Numbered from the stretch's first letter, positions 37,956 through 48,443 are shown. The stretch: DNA of 64,000 nucleotides from Sphingobacterium micropteri (GCF_014692515.1 NZ_JACOIK010000009.1:209691-273690), one strand, 5' to 3'. Notes: generated by a model not told the origin, from the letters alone. Made by a program: numbers and translations.

Positions 37956-38237
37956 TTATTTTTTGATAATATCACGTAAGCCTAGTCCTTTGATAATCGC
38001 ACGGTAACGCTCGATATCTTTTTTGTACAGGTAAGCTAATAATGAACGACGTTTACCTACCAAAATCTGTAGGGCACGTTGTGTGTTAAAATCTTTTCTG
38101 TTTTTTTTCAAATGCTCCGTTAAATGAGCAATTCTTTTAGTGAATAAAGCCACTTGTCCTTCTGTAGAACCTGTGTTGGTTGCTGAACCTGCAAATTCTG
38201 CGAAGATATCAGCTTTGTATTCTTTACTTAAATACAT
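37956..38237 (-). CDS. rpsO: 30S ribosomal protein S15
   Basis: This 93-aa protein binds the central domain of 16S rRNA. The family pattern is clear: GSTEGQVALFTKRIAHLTEHLKKN, then DFNTQRALQILVGKRRSLLAYLYKKDIERYRAIIKGLGLRD. A few extra N-terminal residues (MYLSKEYKADIF) fit the Bacteroidota form. It has its own promoter and terminator and precedes pnp. Confidence 0.97.
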   Translation of the reverse strand: MYLSKEYKADIFAEFAGSATNTGSTEGQVALFTKRIAHLTEHLKKNRKDFNTQRALQILVGKRRSLLAYLYKKDIERYRAIIKGLGLRDIIKK

Positions 38238-38280
38238 CTCTTGAATAATATTAAAGCGTTAAAAAATTATTAATTGAGCG

Positions 38281-38288
38281 CAAAGATA
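38281..38288 (-). promoter_or_regulatory. Predicted -7 box of the rpsO promoter
   Basis: TATCTTTG on the minus strand matches TAnnTTTG, 43 bases before the rpsO start codon. The same octamer occurs before metG. The upstream side is T-rich. Confidence 0.5.
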
Positions 38289-38322
38289 GAAATTAAAAAA
38301 TGAAAATTAAAAATTTTAAGCT

Positions 38323-39543
38323 TTACACTTTAATATATATCTTTTTCTTATCCAATACATAACAAATCCCCCACATTACACCTAAAAAACAAAGGGAATA
38401 AACAAACGAGCCTAATTCCGGCGGCCCCGGAATTTTTGCACACATATATTTATAAAACCAAGACAAAGCCGTTACATACTGTGGCACACCATCAGAAGAA
38501 ACGCCATCCGAGATCCGGAATAATCCCAAGAACCGAGGCAACAAGCCGCTAAGCACAAAAATAAACAGCGGGTTTTTACCGAAAACATCAAAAAACTTTG
38601 TTGTGCTGTTTTTTATATGCTGTATTTCCAGAAACCAAATCATCGCACCTAGCGAAAGGATACCCAACCCTGTCGTATAAAGTACATAAGAACTTGTCCA
38701 TATTTTCTTATTGATCGGAAACCCAAGTGACCACGCCCAACCCAACACCAACATGATGAATCCGGTCACCAACAATCCGGATAGCAGTTTAAAATGAGGT
38801 TCGCTTGTGGCAGGCACCTTTGCCCATAACCAATCAACTTGTCCCTGCTTCCGAATAAACATCCCTATCAAATAACCAAATATCACTTGCACGATTGCGG
38901 GTATGGTGCTCATCAGACCTTCGGGATCAAAAGGCACACCCTCTCCTTTATACATATGTGCAACACCCAATACTAATTTGTCGATAGCGGTTCCGAACCA
39001 CCCTTCCAATGAATAGGGATCTCCCTCTCCTAAAAATGCGCAAAGCCCCCAATAACCTAATAATAGTATAGTCGAGATATAAATTAAACTTCTGGGCTTA
39101 GAGAAATAAACTAAAATAGAAGCAAAAAAATAGGAGACCGCAATACGTTGCAAAACACCGAAGATACGGACACCACGCTCCACATTATCCAGATCCACCC
39201 ATTCCCGGAACTGCAAATCATCCCCTACCCACTGTACAAATGGCCACCAGTTCAGAAACAAACCTATGGCAAAAATCAACAAGGTTCTTTTAATTACTTT
39301 CCTCCAAAACACCGGTTGTCCCGCATCTTGCAGCTTAGGTATCACAAACGCCATCGCATTTCCAACAGCAAACAAAAAGAACGGAAACACCAGATCTGTT
39401 GGCGTACAACCATGCCAGACTGCATGCTTTAAAGGTGTAAACATATACGCCCAAGTGCCTGGATTGTTAACCAAAATCATTAACGCCACGGTTGCTCCTC
39501 TAAATACGTCTAAGGAATAATAACGTTGCTTTGTCATCAACAT
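38323..39543 (-). CDS. HGSNAT/YeiB-like membrane acyltransferase (DUF5009)
   Basis: This 406-aa membrane protein with about ten helices starts YYSLDVFRGATVALMILVNNPGTW and contains TPTDLVFPFFLFAVGNAMAF. This is the N-terminal signature of the heparan-alpha-glucosaminide N-acetyltransferase group. In lysosomal relatives acetyl-CoA is used to acetylate a terminal glucosamine across the membrane. In Bacteroidota these genes often lie by glycan-utilisation loci. Here it is divergent from a ROK regulator and a SusCD pair, so a part in handling amino sugars or other glycans is possible. The start may be 39543 or 39537. Confidence 0.8.
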   Translation of the reverse strand: MLMTKQRYYSLDVFRGATVALMILVNNPGTWAYMFTPLKHAVWHGCTPTDLVFPFFLFAVGNAMAFVIPKLQDAGQPVFWRKVIKRTLLIFAIGLFLNWWPFVQWVGDDLQFREWVDLDNVERGVRIFGVLQRIAVSYFFASILVYFSKPRSLIYISTILLLGYWGLCAFLGEGDPYSLEGWFGTAIDKLVLGVAHMYKGEGVPFDPEGLMSTIPAIVQVIFGYLIGMFIRKQGQVDWLWAKVPATSEPHFKLLSGLLVTGFIMLVLGWAWSLGFPINKKIWTSSYVLYTTGLGILSLGAMIWFLEIQHIKNSTTKFFDVFGKNPLFIFVLSGLLPRFLGLFRISDGVSSDGVPQYVTALSWFYKYMCAKIPGPPELGSFVYSLCFLGVMWGICYVLDKKKIYIKV

Positions 39544-39653
39544 TTAGATTTTATATAAAAACGAAGCTATAAAATTAAGTAAATATCCCCTTCTACGACC
39601 ACAACTTTGTTACAATAGCACAAATGTTTATATAAAAAAACATATGTAAAGCC

Positions 39654-39729
39654 ATACTTTTAAAAAATTTTAAAAAGTATTTGGAAGTTAATAATAAATA
39701 CATATATATTTACGACAGCTAAGTAAATA
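39654..39729 (+). promoter_or_regulatory. Candidate operator region upstream of the ROK-SusCD operon
   Basis: Two inverted repeats precede the ROK gene. ATACTTTT (39654-39661) pairs with AAAAGTAT (39673-39680). TATTTAC (39707-39713) pairs with GTAAATA (39723-39729) across nine bases. The GTAAATA half-site recurs at 39579-39585, close to the divergent acyltransferase gene. This is what a ROK operator controlling both directions might look like. Confidence 0.4.
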
Positions 39730-39760
39730 GGAAAAACTACACAATAAACATATAATCACC

Positions 39761-40960
39761 ATGGAGAGCCTAAAACTATCTATCTTACAGGCTTTATATT
39801 TTTCTCCGAACCAGTCTATTGCGGAATTGAGCAGTCAGATTGGCAAGAGTATCCCCCTGATCACGAAAGCGATTAATGAACTTCTTGTTGCCAAACTAGT
39901 TATAAGTTGTGGTCTGCGGGCATCTACCGGTGGACGGCGTGCTATACACTTTATGCTGAACAGTGACAAACAGGGGTGTATTATCGTTGTGGCTATGGAT
40001 CAATATGCTACCCGTATTTCTGCCGTTGACCTCGCCAATCAGCAGCTTCTGCCTACGAAGAAAATATCGTCTCATTTATTGGATGACCCAAATATTTATA
40101 CCAAAATAATCGCCACGTTGACGACGGTTATTTCTGAATTTTCAACAGATAAAATCTTAAGTATCGGCATTACGATGCCCGGCTTTGTAGATTCAAAAAA
40201 AGGCATTAACAACTCGTTTTCACCACAATCTCCTTTATATAATCTTCGTGAAAATATTCAATCACATTTCGAAATCCCGACTTACCTGGAAAATGATTCT
40301 GCCGCAATAGCCATTGCAGAAAGGAACTTCGGCTTGATCCAGGACGCTCCAGATGCACTGGTCGTCAACTTAAACTGGGGTGTCGGTCTAGGCATGATTG
40401 TCGACGGCAAGCTTTTTAAGGGGCATAGTGGCTTCGCAGGCGAGTTTAGCCATATCCCTTTGGCAAGTGAAGACAAACTCTGCTCATGTGGCAAAAAAGG
40501 TTGTCTGGAGGTAGCCGCATCGTTATTATGTGCTATTGAATATATCATTGACGCTATACAAGAGGGACAACCTTCATCGCTGGAGGCGACCTACCATCAG
40601 CACCAAAATATTTCATTGGAGGATGTTTATGAAGCGTACGTCAGGGGTGATCAGGTAACAATTATCGCCATCAGGAAGATAGCTTATATGTTGGGAAAAG
40701 GTATAGCAACACTTATTCATATCTTAAATCCCGAAACCATTGTTATTAGTGGAAGGGGTGCTATGTTTGGAGATGTATTATTACCCCAAATTCAATCGTC
40801 CATTCAAGAATATTGTATACCGCGCTTGGCAAAATACACATCCATCCAAATATCAGAAATTAAGGATATCCAATTGCTCGCATCGACCTGCATAGCCGTG
40901 CAACAAATGGATTGGGACATACACACACACAACAAACAATTAACTAATGTAAAACTATGA
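39761..40960 (+). CDS. ROK family transcriptional regulator (NagC/XylR type)
   Basis: This 399-aa protein has a winged helix (about residues 5-65, NQSIAELSSQIGKSIPLITKAINELLVAKLVISCGLR) and a ROK domain with LENDSAAIAIAERNFG, NLNWGVGLGMIVDGKLFKG, GFAGEFSHIPL and the zinc cluster CSCGKKGCLEVAA. It resembles the regulator at 8816 in layout. Its stop overlaps the SusC start by four bases (ATGA), so regulator and transporter are translationally coupled, an autoregulated arrangement. It probably senses a sugar released by the enzymes encoded downstream. Confidence 0.88.
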   Translation: MESLKLSILQALYFSPNQSIAELSSQIGKSIPLITKAINELLVAKLVISCGLRASTGGRRAIHFMLNSDKQGCIIVVAMDQYATRISAVDLANQQLLPTKKISSHLLDDPNIYTKIIATLTTVISEFSTDKILSIGITMPGFVDSKKGINNSFSPQSPLYNLRENIQSHFEIPTYLENDSAAIAIAERNFGLIQDAPDALVVNLNWGVGLGMIVDGKLFKGHSGFAGEFSHIPLASEDKLCSCGKKGCLEVAASLLCAIEYIIDAIQEGQPSSLEATYHQHQNISLEDVYEAYVRGDQVTIIAIRKIAYMLGKGIATLIHILNPETIVISGRGAMFGDVLLPQIQSSIQEYCIPRLAKYTSIQISEIKDIQLLASTCIAVQQMDWDIHTHNKQLTNVKL

Positions 40961-43900
40961 ACAAATTTTACAAACAATGCTGCAGTTTAATGTTGATTAT
41001 GCTTTTTAGCGTAACAACGTTATTTGCACAGCAGACCGTTACGGGGAGAGTGACGGATGCAAACGGAGCACTCGCCGGCGTTACTGTCGCTGTCGTCGGC
41101 GCCACGGTAGCTGCGCAGACAGATGCGGATGGACGTTATTCCATTCAGGCCAATAACGGCCAGACCTTGAGATTCTCGACTGTTGGTTACATTTCACGTG
41201 AACTAACCGTATCTGGCGCGAGCTTGAATGTAACGTTACAGGAAGATGCTGGGGCGATTGATGAAGTGGTAGTTACGGCGATGGGGATTAGCAGGGAGAC
41301 AAAAGCCCTCGGTTACGCTACCACGACTATCTCTGCAAAAGAACTAACAGAGGCTGGTAACACGAACTTAGGTTCCGCACTTTATGGCAAAGCGCCTGGG
41401 GTACAGATTTCCACGGCTCCTGGTGGCGCGTCGAGTGCGGTTAATTTGCAAATCAGAGGTATCAATTCGCTTAACTACAATCGTCAACCTCTCTATGTTG
41501 TTGATGGTGTAATGATCAGAAATGACCAACAAGGAGGGTCTGCCGGCGTTAACAATACTGGTGGTATTACCAATCCGGGAGGACAAGCGATTTGGTCAGA
41601 CAACCGTATCCGTGGAAATGGTATGCTTGACATCAATCCAAACGATATTGAGTCACTGACAATTCTTAAAGGCGCTAGTGCCACCGCTTTATACGGTTCA
41701 GATGCAGCAAGTGGTGTTATCGTCATTACGACAAAAAAGGGTTCTAAACAACGTGGTCTTGGTATCGATTTTAACTATACTGGTTCGGTAGAAAGCGCGG
41801 CTTTCTTGCCTAGACTACAATATGAGTATGGACCAGGATATGATGCCGCGACAAATCTTCAAGCAGGGGCTACCGAAGAAGGTTGGATGACCAACCCCTC
41901 ATATCCAGGTGAACGGTTACTAAACTACAATGCCTGGGGACAATTCGGCCCGAAATATGATGGTCAGGATGTAAGGTGGTGGGACGGCTCTATACGTTCA
42001 TATTCTGCGAATAAGGGAAATTATAAGGATATATTTACAGGTGGGCACAACAGCAACTTTAATGTAAGCTTATCCAACCAGACAGACAAACTGAACTACA
42101 GGCTATCCGCGTCTAATATGGACTACAAAGCCATAGTACCTGGCAGTAAACAAAACAGAAGCACATTTAATCTGAACAGCAATGTCAAACTACATGATAA
42201 TTTAAACTTTGATGTGATAGCCTCTTACGTCCATACTAATACCAAAAACAGACCTGGTTTGATGGGCGATGTTTTAGGATCATATGGTGGATTCTTTAGT
42301 GGAGCCGAAGATGTTGCGAAAATGCGTGATCAATTATACCAAACCTCTGACGGGTATAAATTTTCACCTGTTGGCTCTAATAGACCAGAGGAATTTCCGT
42401 TAGCTTATAGAGGCGTTAATTTGCTAAACTATTTTTGGCAACAACAACGGAATGTTTATGCAGAGAAAGAGGATCGTTTCATTTCCAGTGCTACGATGAA
42501 CTGGTCTATTATTGACAAACTTAAACTTAGAGGACGTTTAGGTACCGATGTCACTTCGCGCAATATTGAAAATAAGGAACATAACGAATACGCTACTCGA
42601 TTCAATGCAACAAACAGTACAGGTAAATATGAAGTTTCGAAAGGTCTTTACTCCATATTATATGGAGATGCCCTCCTGACCTACCAAGAAACTTTATCTG
42701 ATGATCTCGAGTTTAGTCTAAGTGGTGGATTCCAGTCTAGGATGGAGAATTATGATGATCAAATGTCTCGTACTGAAGGTGGATTAGTTACCGCAAACTG
42801 GTTTAGTTTAACGAATACTTACGCGCAGGCAGTCACTACCCATACGCGTAAAGAGCTGTTAAAGTACGCGTATTTTGGACTAGCCAATTTTGCATTCAAA
42901 AATTATCTATTTGTTGAGGCTACGGGGCGGCGCGAGTATTCCTCTGCTTTACCATCGGAGAGCAACCCTTACCACTATGGTTCGGTAAACACAGGGTTCG
43001 TTTTTTCCGATGCATTTGAATTACCACAGTTTATAAACTTCGGAAAGCTTCGCGCATCTTATGGTGTGGTCGGAAATGACGCTCCTATGTATGTCTCAAA
43101 TATCGCGTACAAACAATCGGCATTAATTACCGGAAGAGGACCTGTTTCAGCACTGAATGTGAATGAGAATTATGGTAACTTAGGATTAAAACCGGAAATG
43201 AAAACCGAGGTAGAAATCGGTTTAGACCTGAAGTTTTTCAATAGTCGCTTAGGTCTAGATGCCTCATATTATAAAAATAATATTAAGGACCAAATCATGC
43301 CTTTATCAAATGCGTTCTCTACTGGCGCGGTTACACAAATTGTAAATGTAGGCAAGATTTCAAATAGAGGTTGGGAAGTATCGTTGACTGGCACCCCTGT
43401 TATAGGAGAGAATTTCTCATGGAATACAAGATTGAATTTTGCGAATAACAAATCAAGACTAGAGGAGCTTATCGATGGGGTTCCACGTCTTATCTTTTAT
43501 GATGCAGACCAAAGCTCTATACGCATAGAAGCTCGTCCTGGTGAAATACTAGGAAACATCTACGTACATCCTAGATCCACTAATGCCGATGGACAGTTCT
43601 TGATCTCCGATGAGGGAAATTACATCATGGATAAGAGTACTTACATTAATGCGGGTAATATTATGCCTAAAGCAATCGGTGGTTTAAGCAATACCTTCAA
43701 CTACAAAAACTTCAGTTTAGATTTTACAGCAGATTATCGATTTGGTGGGCAAATGGTTTCAACTCCTCATAAATACGCTTATGGCGCAGGAAGGTTAGAA
43801 AGTACACTAGATTATAGAGAAACAGGTATCGTCTTGGATGGAGTAAATGTTAATACCAATCAACAAAATGATGTACGGTTAAGTGGTGCTGAATATTATA

Positions 43901-44202
43901 TGAATAACTTCTACTGGGGGAACGATGCATGGAATGAAAAAGCCGCCGTATTGGATAATAATTTCATTAAACTACGCGAAGCCGTTATCAGTTACCGAAT
44001 TCCGAATTCTTTTAGCGAACGGCTTAAACTGAATAATTTGAGAGTATCTATTATTGGCCGTAACTTGTTTTATTTCTATCGCACCATAAAAGATATCGAC
44101 CCAGAAGCTCCCGTCGGTAACTACTGGTATTCACAAGGAGTGGACATCGGATCTAATGCAGCAACGCGTAGTTTTGGATTTTCATTAAACGCGAGTTTCT
44201 AG
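40957..44202 (+). CDS. SusC/RagA family TonB-linked outer membrane transporter
   Basis: This 1081-aa protein has a signal peptide (cleavage near LFAQQ), a carboxypeptidase-regulatory-like domain (about 25-95, TVTGRVTDANGALAGVTVAV), the motif IDEVVVTAMGISRETKALGYATTTI, plug motifs YVVDGVMI and LKGASATALYGSDAASGVIVITTKKG, and a barrel ending ATRSFGFSLNASF. The TAMGI variant is the kind that pairs with SusD-like_2 lipoproteins, and one follows. It imports the oligosaccharide produced at this locus. It overlaps the ROK gene by four bases. Confidence 0.95.
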   Translation: MNKFYKQCCSLMLIMLFSVTTLFAQQTVTGRVTDANGALAGVTVAVVGATVAAQTDADGRYSIQANNGQTLRFSTVGYISRELTVSGASLNVTLQEDAGAIDEVVVTAMGISRETKALGYATTTISAKELTEAGNTNLGSALYGKAPGVQISTAPGGASSAVNLQIRGINSLNYNRQPLYVVDGVMIRNDQQGGSAGVNNTGGITNPGGQAIWSDNRIRGNGMLDINPNDIESLTILKGASATALYGSDAASGVIVITTKKGSKQRGLGIDFNYTGSVESAAFLPRLQYEYGPGYDAATNLQAGATEEGWMTNPSYPGERLLNYNAWGQFGPKYDGQDVRWWDGSIRSYSANKGNYKDIFTGGHNSNFNVSLSNQTDKLNYRLSASNMDYKAIVPGSKQNRSTFNLNSNVKLHDNLNFDVIASYVHTNTKNRPGLMGDVLGSYGGFFSGAEDVAKMRDQLYQTSDGYKFSPVGSNRPEEFPLAYRGVNLLNYFWQQQRNVYAEKEDRFISSATMNWSIIDKLKLRGRLGTDVTSRNIENKEHNEYATRFNATNSTGKYEVSKGLYSILYGDALLTYQETLSDDLEFSLSGGFQSRMENYDDQMSRTEGGLVTANWFSLTNTYAQAVTTHTRKELLKYAYFGLANFAFKNYLFVEATGRREYSSALPSESNPYHYGSVNTGFVFSDAFELPQFINFGKLRASYGVVGNDAPMYVSNIAYKQSALITGRGPVSALNVNENYGNLGLKPEMKTEVEIGLDLKFFNSRLGLDASYYKNNIKDQIMPLSNAFSTGAVTQIVNVGKISNRGWEVSLTGTPVIGENFSWNTRLNFANNKSRLEELIDGVPRLIFYDADQSSIRIEARPGEILGNIYVHPRSTNADGQFLISDEGNYIMDKSTYINAGNIMPKAIGGLSNTFNYKNFSLDFTADYRFGGQMVSTPHKYAYGAGRLESTLDYRETGIVLDGVNVNTNQQNDVRLSGAEYYMNNFYWGNDAWNEKAAVLDNNFIKLREAVISYRIPNSFSERLKLNNLRVSIIGRNLFYFYRTIKDIDPEAPVGNYWYSQGVDIGSNAATRSFGFSLNASF

Positions 44203-44231
44203 TAGAGCTAAGAACATAAAAATTTATAAAG

Positions 44232-45833
44232 ATGAAAAAACTATCATATATAATCTACACGGCCATCACGCTCTTGTCTGTGGGGCTATTCCAGTCGTGT
44301 AAGACGGAACTGGACAATAAATATCTTGACCCCGAACAAACGGATATTCCTAATATTAGGGCATTCATGACACAGGTACTAAACAATTCTAGGCTTCGCT
44401 CCGAATATTGGCATTACAGAACTTTCATTTTAATGCATCACGCACGTTATACCCAAACAACGTATTTTGCAAATAACAATACAATGTATCAGCAGCAGGA
44501 TGCATATACGAATGACTATTGGCGGGACTTTTATTCGCCTGGAATAATGGGTGTTTATCGGGCAATGGAAAGAACATACAACGCGTTACCGGATGGAGAA
44601 AAAAGTAGCTATGATGCTTTTATGTTTGCAGCTCGTATTGTTTTGTATGATCAAGCCTCCAAACTTGTCGACAACTTTGGAGACATACCATTTAGCGAAG
44701 CCGGCAGCTTGCCCTCATCTGACCAAATTTCTTTGGGTAAGTTTGATGATCAGAAAGAATTGTATAATTATTTTATAGAAGGGCTTAAAGATGCGGCTAC
44801 ATTCTTCAAAAGCTATACAAGTACACCAGACTTCAATCGTGCAGATATCTTAAATGATGGTAACGCGAGAAAGTGGGAAAGCTACGCAAACTCTCTACGT
44901 TTACGACTATTAATGCGTATATCGCAATTTGATGAAAACCGGGCAAGGACAGAAATTATGGAGATGTTGAATTCTCCAACAAATTACCCGATCATTGATG
45001 GAAACAACCAAAGTTCCTATGCGGTAAATAATGTTGATGTATTGAACAAGAGATTAAATACATATACATCAAGCCTTATCGATGCATTACGGGAAATAAA
45101 CAGCCACTATGCCCCGGATTATATGTTAAATACGGCACTTAAAACTGCTAACGACCCCAGGATTCATGTACTGTTCGACAAATACGGAAAAACCGTATCA
45201 GACGTCTTTACTCCAAACACTGATTATCAGGCACTTCCTATTACAACAACGGAAGCAAATGCAAATACAGAGTATGGTACAGCATCGCTGAGAAGATATG
45301 CAGTGGTAGACTCTGCTACAGGATGGATAAATAATGAGTTGCCAGGTATTCTTATGACTGCTTCCGAAATAAACTTTATTAAAGCCGAAGCACATGAACG
45401 CTGGGGAAACACATCCGATGCAAAAACTGCATACGAGACTGCTGTTAAACAATCCATTAATTTTTATTACTATCTTAATAACAATTCATCACATGCCACT
45501 AAGGTTGACAAACCATCCGATGGTGAAATAGATAATTTTGTTATAACTTCTAATATAAAATATGAAGGAAGTGCCGTACAGAAGTTACAGCTGATAGGAA
45601 CACAGAAATGGTTGCATTTCGGTTGGCTACAGGGAGAACAAGCTTGGGCTGAATATCGAAGAACAGGTTACCCTCTATTACCTGCATTTCCTATATCTAA
45701 CCTAAACGGTTTCCAAAATCCTCCAGTTCGTTTAGTCTATCCCTCGAATGAGGTGACCAACAATAGTGAAAACTATAAGGCTGTACAAGCAAAAGATACC
45801 CGTGACACCAAAATATTTTGGGATGTAAATTAA
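44232..45833 (+). CDS. SusD-like_2 family outer membrane lipoprotein
   Basis: This 533-aa lipoprotein (lipobox FQSC, Cys23) has the SusD-like_2 pattern: early helices with HYRTFILMHHARYTQTTYF, DQASKLVDNFGDIPFSEAG, AYETAVKQSINFYY, and the C-terminal QKWLHFGWLQGEQAWAEYRRTGYP. It is the binding partner of the SusC transporter 29 bases upstream. A strong terminator follows 17 bases after its stop codon and separates it from the hydrolase genes. Confidence 0.93.
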   Translation: MKKLSYIIYTAITLLSVGLFQSCKTELDNKYLDPEQTDIPNIRAFMTQVLNNSRLRSEYWHYRTFILMHHARYTQTTYFANNNTMYQQQDAYTNDYWRDFYSPGIMGVYRAMERTYNALPDGEKSSYDAFMFAARIVLYDQASKLVDNFGDIPFSEAGSLPSSDQISLGKFDDQKELYNYFIEGLKDAATFFKSYTSTPDFNRADILNDGNARKWESYANSLRLRLLMRISQFDENRARTEIMEMLNSPTNYPIIDGNNQSSYAVNNVDVLNKRLNTYTSSLIDALREINSHYAPDYMLNTALKTANDPRIHVLFDKYGKTVSDVFTPNTDYQALPITTTEANANTEYGTASLRRYAVVDSATGWINNELPGILMTASEINFIKAEAHERWGNTSDAKTAYETAVKQSINFYYYLNNNSSHATKVDKPSDGEIDNFVITSNIKYEGSAVQKLQLIGTQKWLHFGWLQGEQAWAEYRRTGYPLLPAFPISNLNGFQNPPVRLVYPSNEVTNNSENYKAVQAKDTRDTKIFWDVN

Positions 45834-45850
45834 TAAAAAATATAAATAGT

Positions 45851-45878
45851 AAAAGAGCCTGGGAAATCAGGCTCTTTT
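45851..45878 (+). terminator. Terminator after the SusD gene
   Basis: Stem AAAAGAGCCTG (45851-45861) / CAGGCTCTTTT (45868-45878) with a six-base loop and a T-run. The next gene on the same strand starts only 21 bases later, so this either ends the SusCD transcript or lowers readthrough into the hydrolase genes. Confidence 0.85.
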
Positions 45879-45899
45879 ACTATTAACACTTCGTACACT

Positions 45900-48443
45900 A
45901 TGAAAAAAAAAACACGTTATATTCATTATTTTTTCACCCTATTCACGAGCATCTTCCCTTTCTTTAGTTACGCCCAACACAGCATCCATCAATTCAAAGA
46001 AGCACTCTACATAACCCTACCCCAGAACTACGGACGGGAAGCCATATACACCGACGAGTTTCTTTGGAATTACTACAACGGTACTGTTGCCGAGCCGAAA
46101 GCAGGACAAAATATCGTAGGCAAGCCAGCTGCCGAACAATCAACTTGGATAACACTCATAGCAGACACTTCCGGATTTTTTAGGCCCAATCCGGGGACAG
46201 GTGGCAATCTTCGCAGTCCAAACAACCCCGCCGGTCCAGGTCGGTTAGAACGAGTTACAGCATCTACCAACCAACGTACAAACTTTCAACGACGTGGGAT
46301 CAGAACAGGTTACCTATATACCACCTACTACTCCGATAAATCACAATATGCCGTCCTTAATGTAAAAGGCAACAGCGCCGTACTAATAAACGGAGAACTC
46401 CACGCCGGAGACCCTTACCGTATGGGCTGGCTGAATATACCTATACAGCTCAAAAAAGGAACAAATAAATTTTATATCCGCGGTATGTTCGTAAGCGCAC
46501 AGCTTCATTTTCCCGTGAAACCCGTCTATATACAAACGGAAGACATGACACTCCCCGACGTGGTATTGCAAAAAGAAAAAGAGCAGCTCGTTGCGGGGAT
46601 GGTAATCGTCAATTCTACCGGAAAAACACTAAAAGATCTTCAAGTAGAAAGCACAACCGATGGCAAAGCTGCTGTAACCGCTGTCCCCACTATCCCTCCT
46701 TATAGCAGCAGAAAGATTCCCGTGATGATTAATGCTTCACGTATCAATCAGGTCGGCGAAGTCACGACTCACGTAAGCCTATCCAGAAAAAATAAAATAC
46801 TAGATGAGCAGCAGATTAGCTTACGTTCTATGGAAGCCAATAAGCCATACCGCGTTACCTTCATCAGCGAAATCGATGGTAGTGTGCAGTATTATGCTGT
46901 CCATCCCGCCATCGGTGGTGAAAAACCAAACGATGCGCTTTTCTTCTCTGTACATGGTGCCGGTGTAGAGGCCATCGGACAGGCGCAGGCTTACAAAGCT
47001 AAAGATTGGGGAACATTGGTAGCACCGACCAACAGACGCCCCAGAGGGTTTAACTGGGAAGATTGGGGTCGGCTTGATGCTCTCGAGGTATTGGCACTTG
47101 CTAAAGAAAAACTCCAACCCGATTCCCAGCGCATTTACCTCACCGGTCACTCGATGGGTGGACATGGGACGTGGTTTCTTGGAGCTACATATCCCGAAAA
47201 ATGGGCAGCTATCGCCCCCTGCGCCGGATACCCGACCCTCAAAGGATATGGTTCAGCTGATGGGATCGTGCCCGAGAATGGTCAAAACGAAATGGAGAAC
47301 ACCTTGCTACGTGCTAGCAATCAAAGTGACGTCATTGCCTACGCCAGCAATTATAAGCCCTTAGGTGTTTACGTGCTTCATGGCGATGCTGACCGGACTG
47401 TACCTGTACATCATGCAAGACAGATGCGGGAGGTACTTGGTCAATTTCATCCAAACTTCAATTACTACGAATACCCCGGCGGATCACATTGGTATGGGGA
47501 TGAAAGCGTCGATTGGAAACCTCTATTTGACTATTTTAAATGGCATAAACGCCCGGTAGATACAGCCGTCCACAGCATAGATTTTAAAACAGCAAATCCG
47601 AATATCTCATCCTCTTATTATTGGGCATCCATTATCCAACAGCAGAAACCATTGGCCTATTCCCATATTGCTATAGATAGAGATGTTGAAAATTTGCAGG
47701 TAATCGGGAAAACGGATAACGTGGAGTTATTGCAGTTAGATCTCCGCATCTTTCCAATAGGACAGACGATTAAAATCACATTGGATAGCCTGAACGAAAT
47801 CCATTACGCACATCAGGACGACCAACCTACCATCTATCTACAAAAAAAGGATAACAGTTGGCAACTTGTAGAACATCCTCCGAAAGACGATAAAGGTCCC
47901 CATCGCAACGGTATCTTTAAGGAAGCCTTTAATCACCGCATGGTTTACGTATACGGCACCAACGGAAACAAAGAAGAAAACAAATGGGCCCTAGCAAAAG
48001 CTCGCTACGATGCGGAGTCTTGGTATTATCGGGGGAACGGATCCTTCGATATCATTCCAGACCATGAATTTCAGGCGGATCAGTATACGCATCAAAATAT
48101 CATCCTGATAGGCAACGAGAAGACAAATAGTGCTTGGTCAGATTTACTAAAAGATTGCCCAATCCGGGTAGATGCATCAGGCGTACTTGTGGGTGATACA
48201 TACTACGAAGGCGATGATCTTGGCGGATACTTTACCTGGAAAAAACCAGCTAGCGATACACATACCGTGGGCGTCATCACAGGCACAGGCATAAAAGGTA
48301 TGCAGGCTACTACCGCTAATCAGTATTTTGCGGGCGCAAGTGGATTTCCTGATTACATGTTCTTCCGTTTTGACATGCTAGAAAGCGGTTCTGACGGTCT
48401 TGTAGATGTAGGATTCTACAACAATCAGTGGAAAATTAAATAA
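45900..48443 (+). CDS. Secreted alpha/beta hydrolase, prolyl-oligopeptidase/esterase type
   Basis: This 847-aa protein with a signal peptide (cleavage near SYAQ) has an N-terminal beta-rich region (about 25-330) and a central alpha/beta-hydrolase domain. It has a catalytic Ser418 in GHSMGGHG, a probable Asp498 in HGDADRTVPVHHAR and His530 in GGSHWYGDESVDW. A long C-terminal part (about 560-847) follows, of unclear fold. The layout fits a large secreted esterase or peptidase of the S9/polyhydroxybutyrate-depolymerase-like type. Its position in the glycan island suggests an esterase that removes acyl groups, or a peptidase acting on a glycoprotein carrier. The choice is open. Confidence 0.72.
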   Translation: MKKKTRYIHYFFTLFTSIFPFFSYAQHSIHQFKEALYITLPQNYGREAIYTDEFLWNYYNGTVAEPKAGQNIVGKPAAEQSTWITLIADTSGFFRPNPGTGGNLRSPNNPAGPGRLERVTASTNQRTNFQRRGIRTGYLYTTYYSDKSQYAVLNVKGNSAVLINGELHAGDPYRMGWLNIPIQLKKGTNKFYIRGMFVSAQLHFPVKPVYIQTEDMTLPDVVLQKEKEQLVAGMVIVNSTGKTLKDLQVESTTDGKAAVTAVPTIPPYSSRKIPVMINASRINQVGEVTTHVSLSRKNKILDEQQISLRSMEANKPYRVTFISEIDGSVQYYAVHPAIGGEKPNDALFFSVHGAGVEAIGQAQAYKAKDWGTLVAPTNRRPRGFNWEDWGRLDALEVLALAKEKLQPDSQRIYLTGHSMGGHGTWFLGATYPEKWAAIAPCAGYPTLKGYGSADGIVPENGQNEMENTLLRASNQSDVIAYASNYKPLGVYVLHGDADRTVPVHHARQMREVLGQFHPNFNYYEYPGGSHWYGDESVDWKPLFDYFKWHKRPVDTAVHSIDFKTANPNISSSYYWASIIQQQKPLAYSHIAIDRDVENLQVIGKTDNVELLQLDLRIFPIGQTIKITLDSLNEIHYAHQDDQPTIYLQKKDNSWQLVEHPPKDDKGPHRNGIFKEAFNHRMVYVYGTNGNKEENKWALAKARYDAESWYYRGNGSFDIIPDHEFQADQYTHQNIILIGNEKTNSAWSDLLKDCPIRVDASGVLVGDTYYEGDDLGGYFTWKKPASDTHTVGVITGTGIKGMQATTANQYFAGASGFPDYMFFRFDMLESGSDGLVDVGFYNNQWKIK

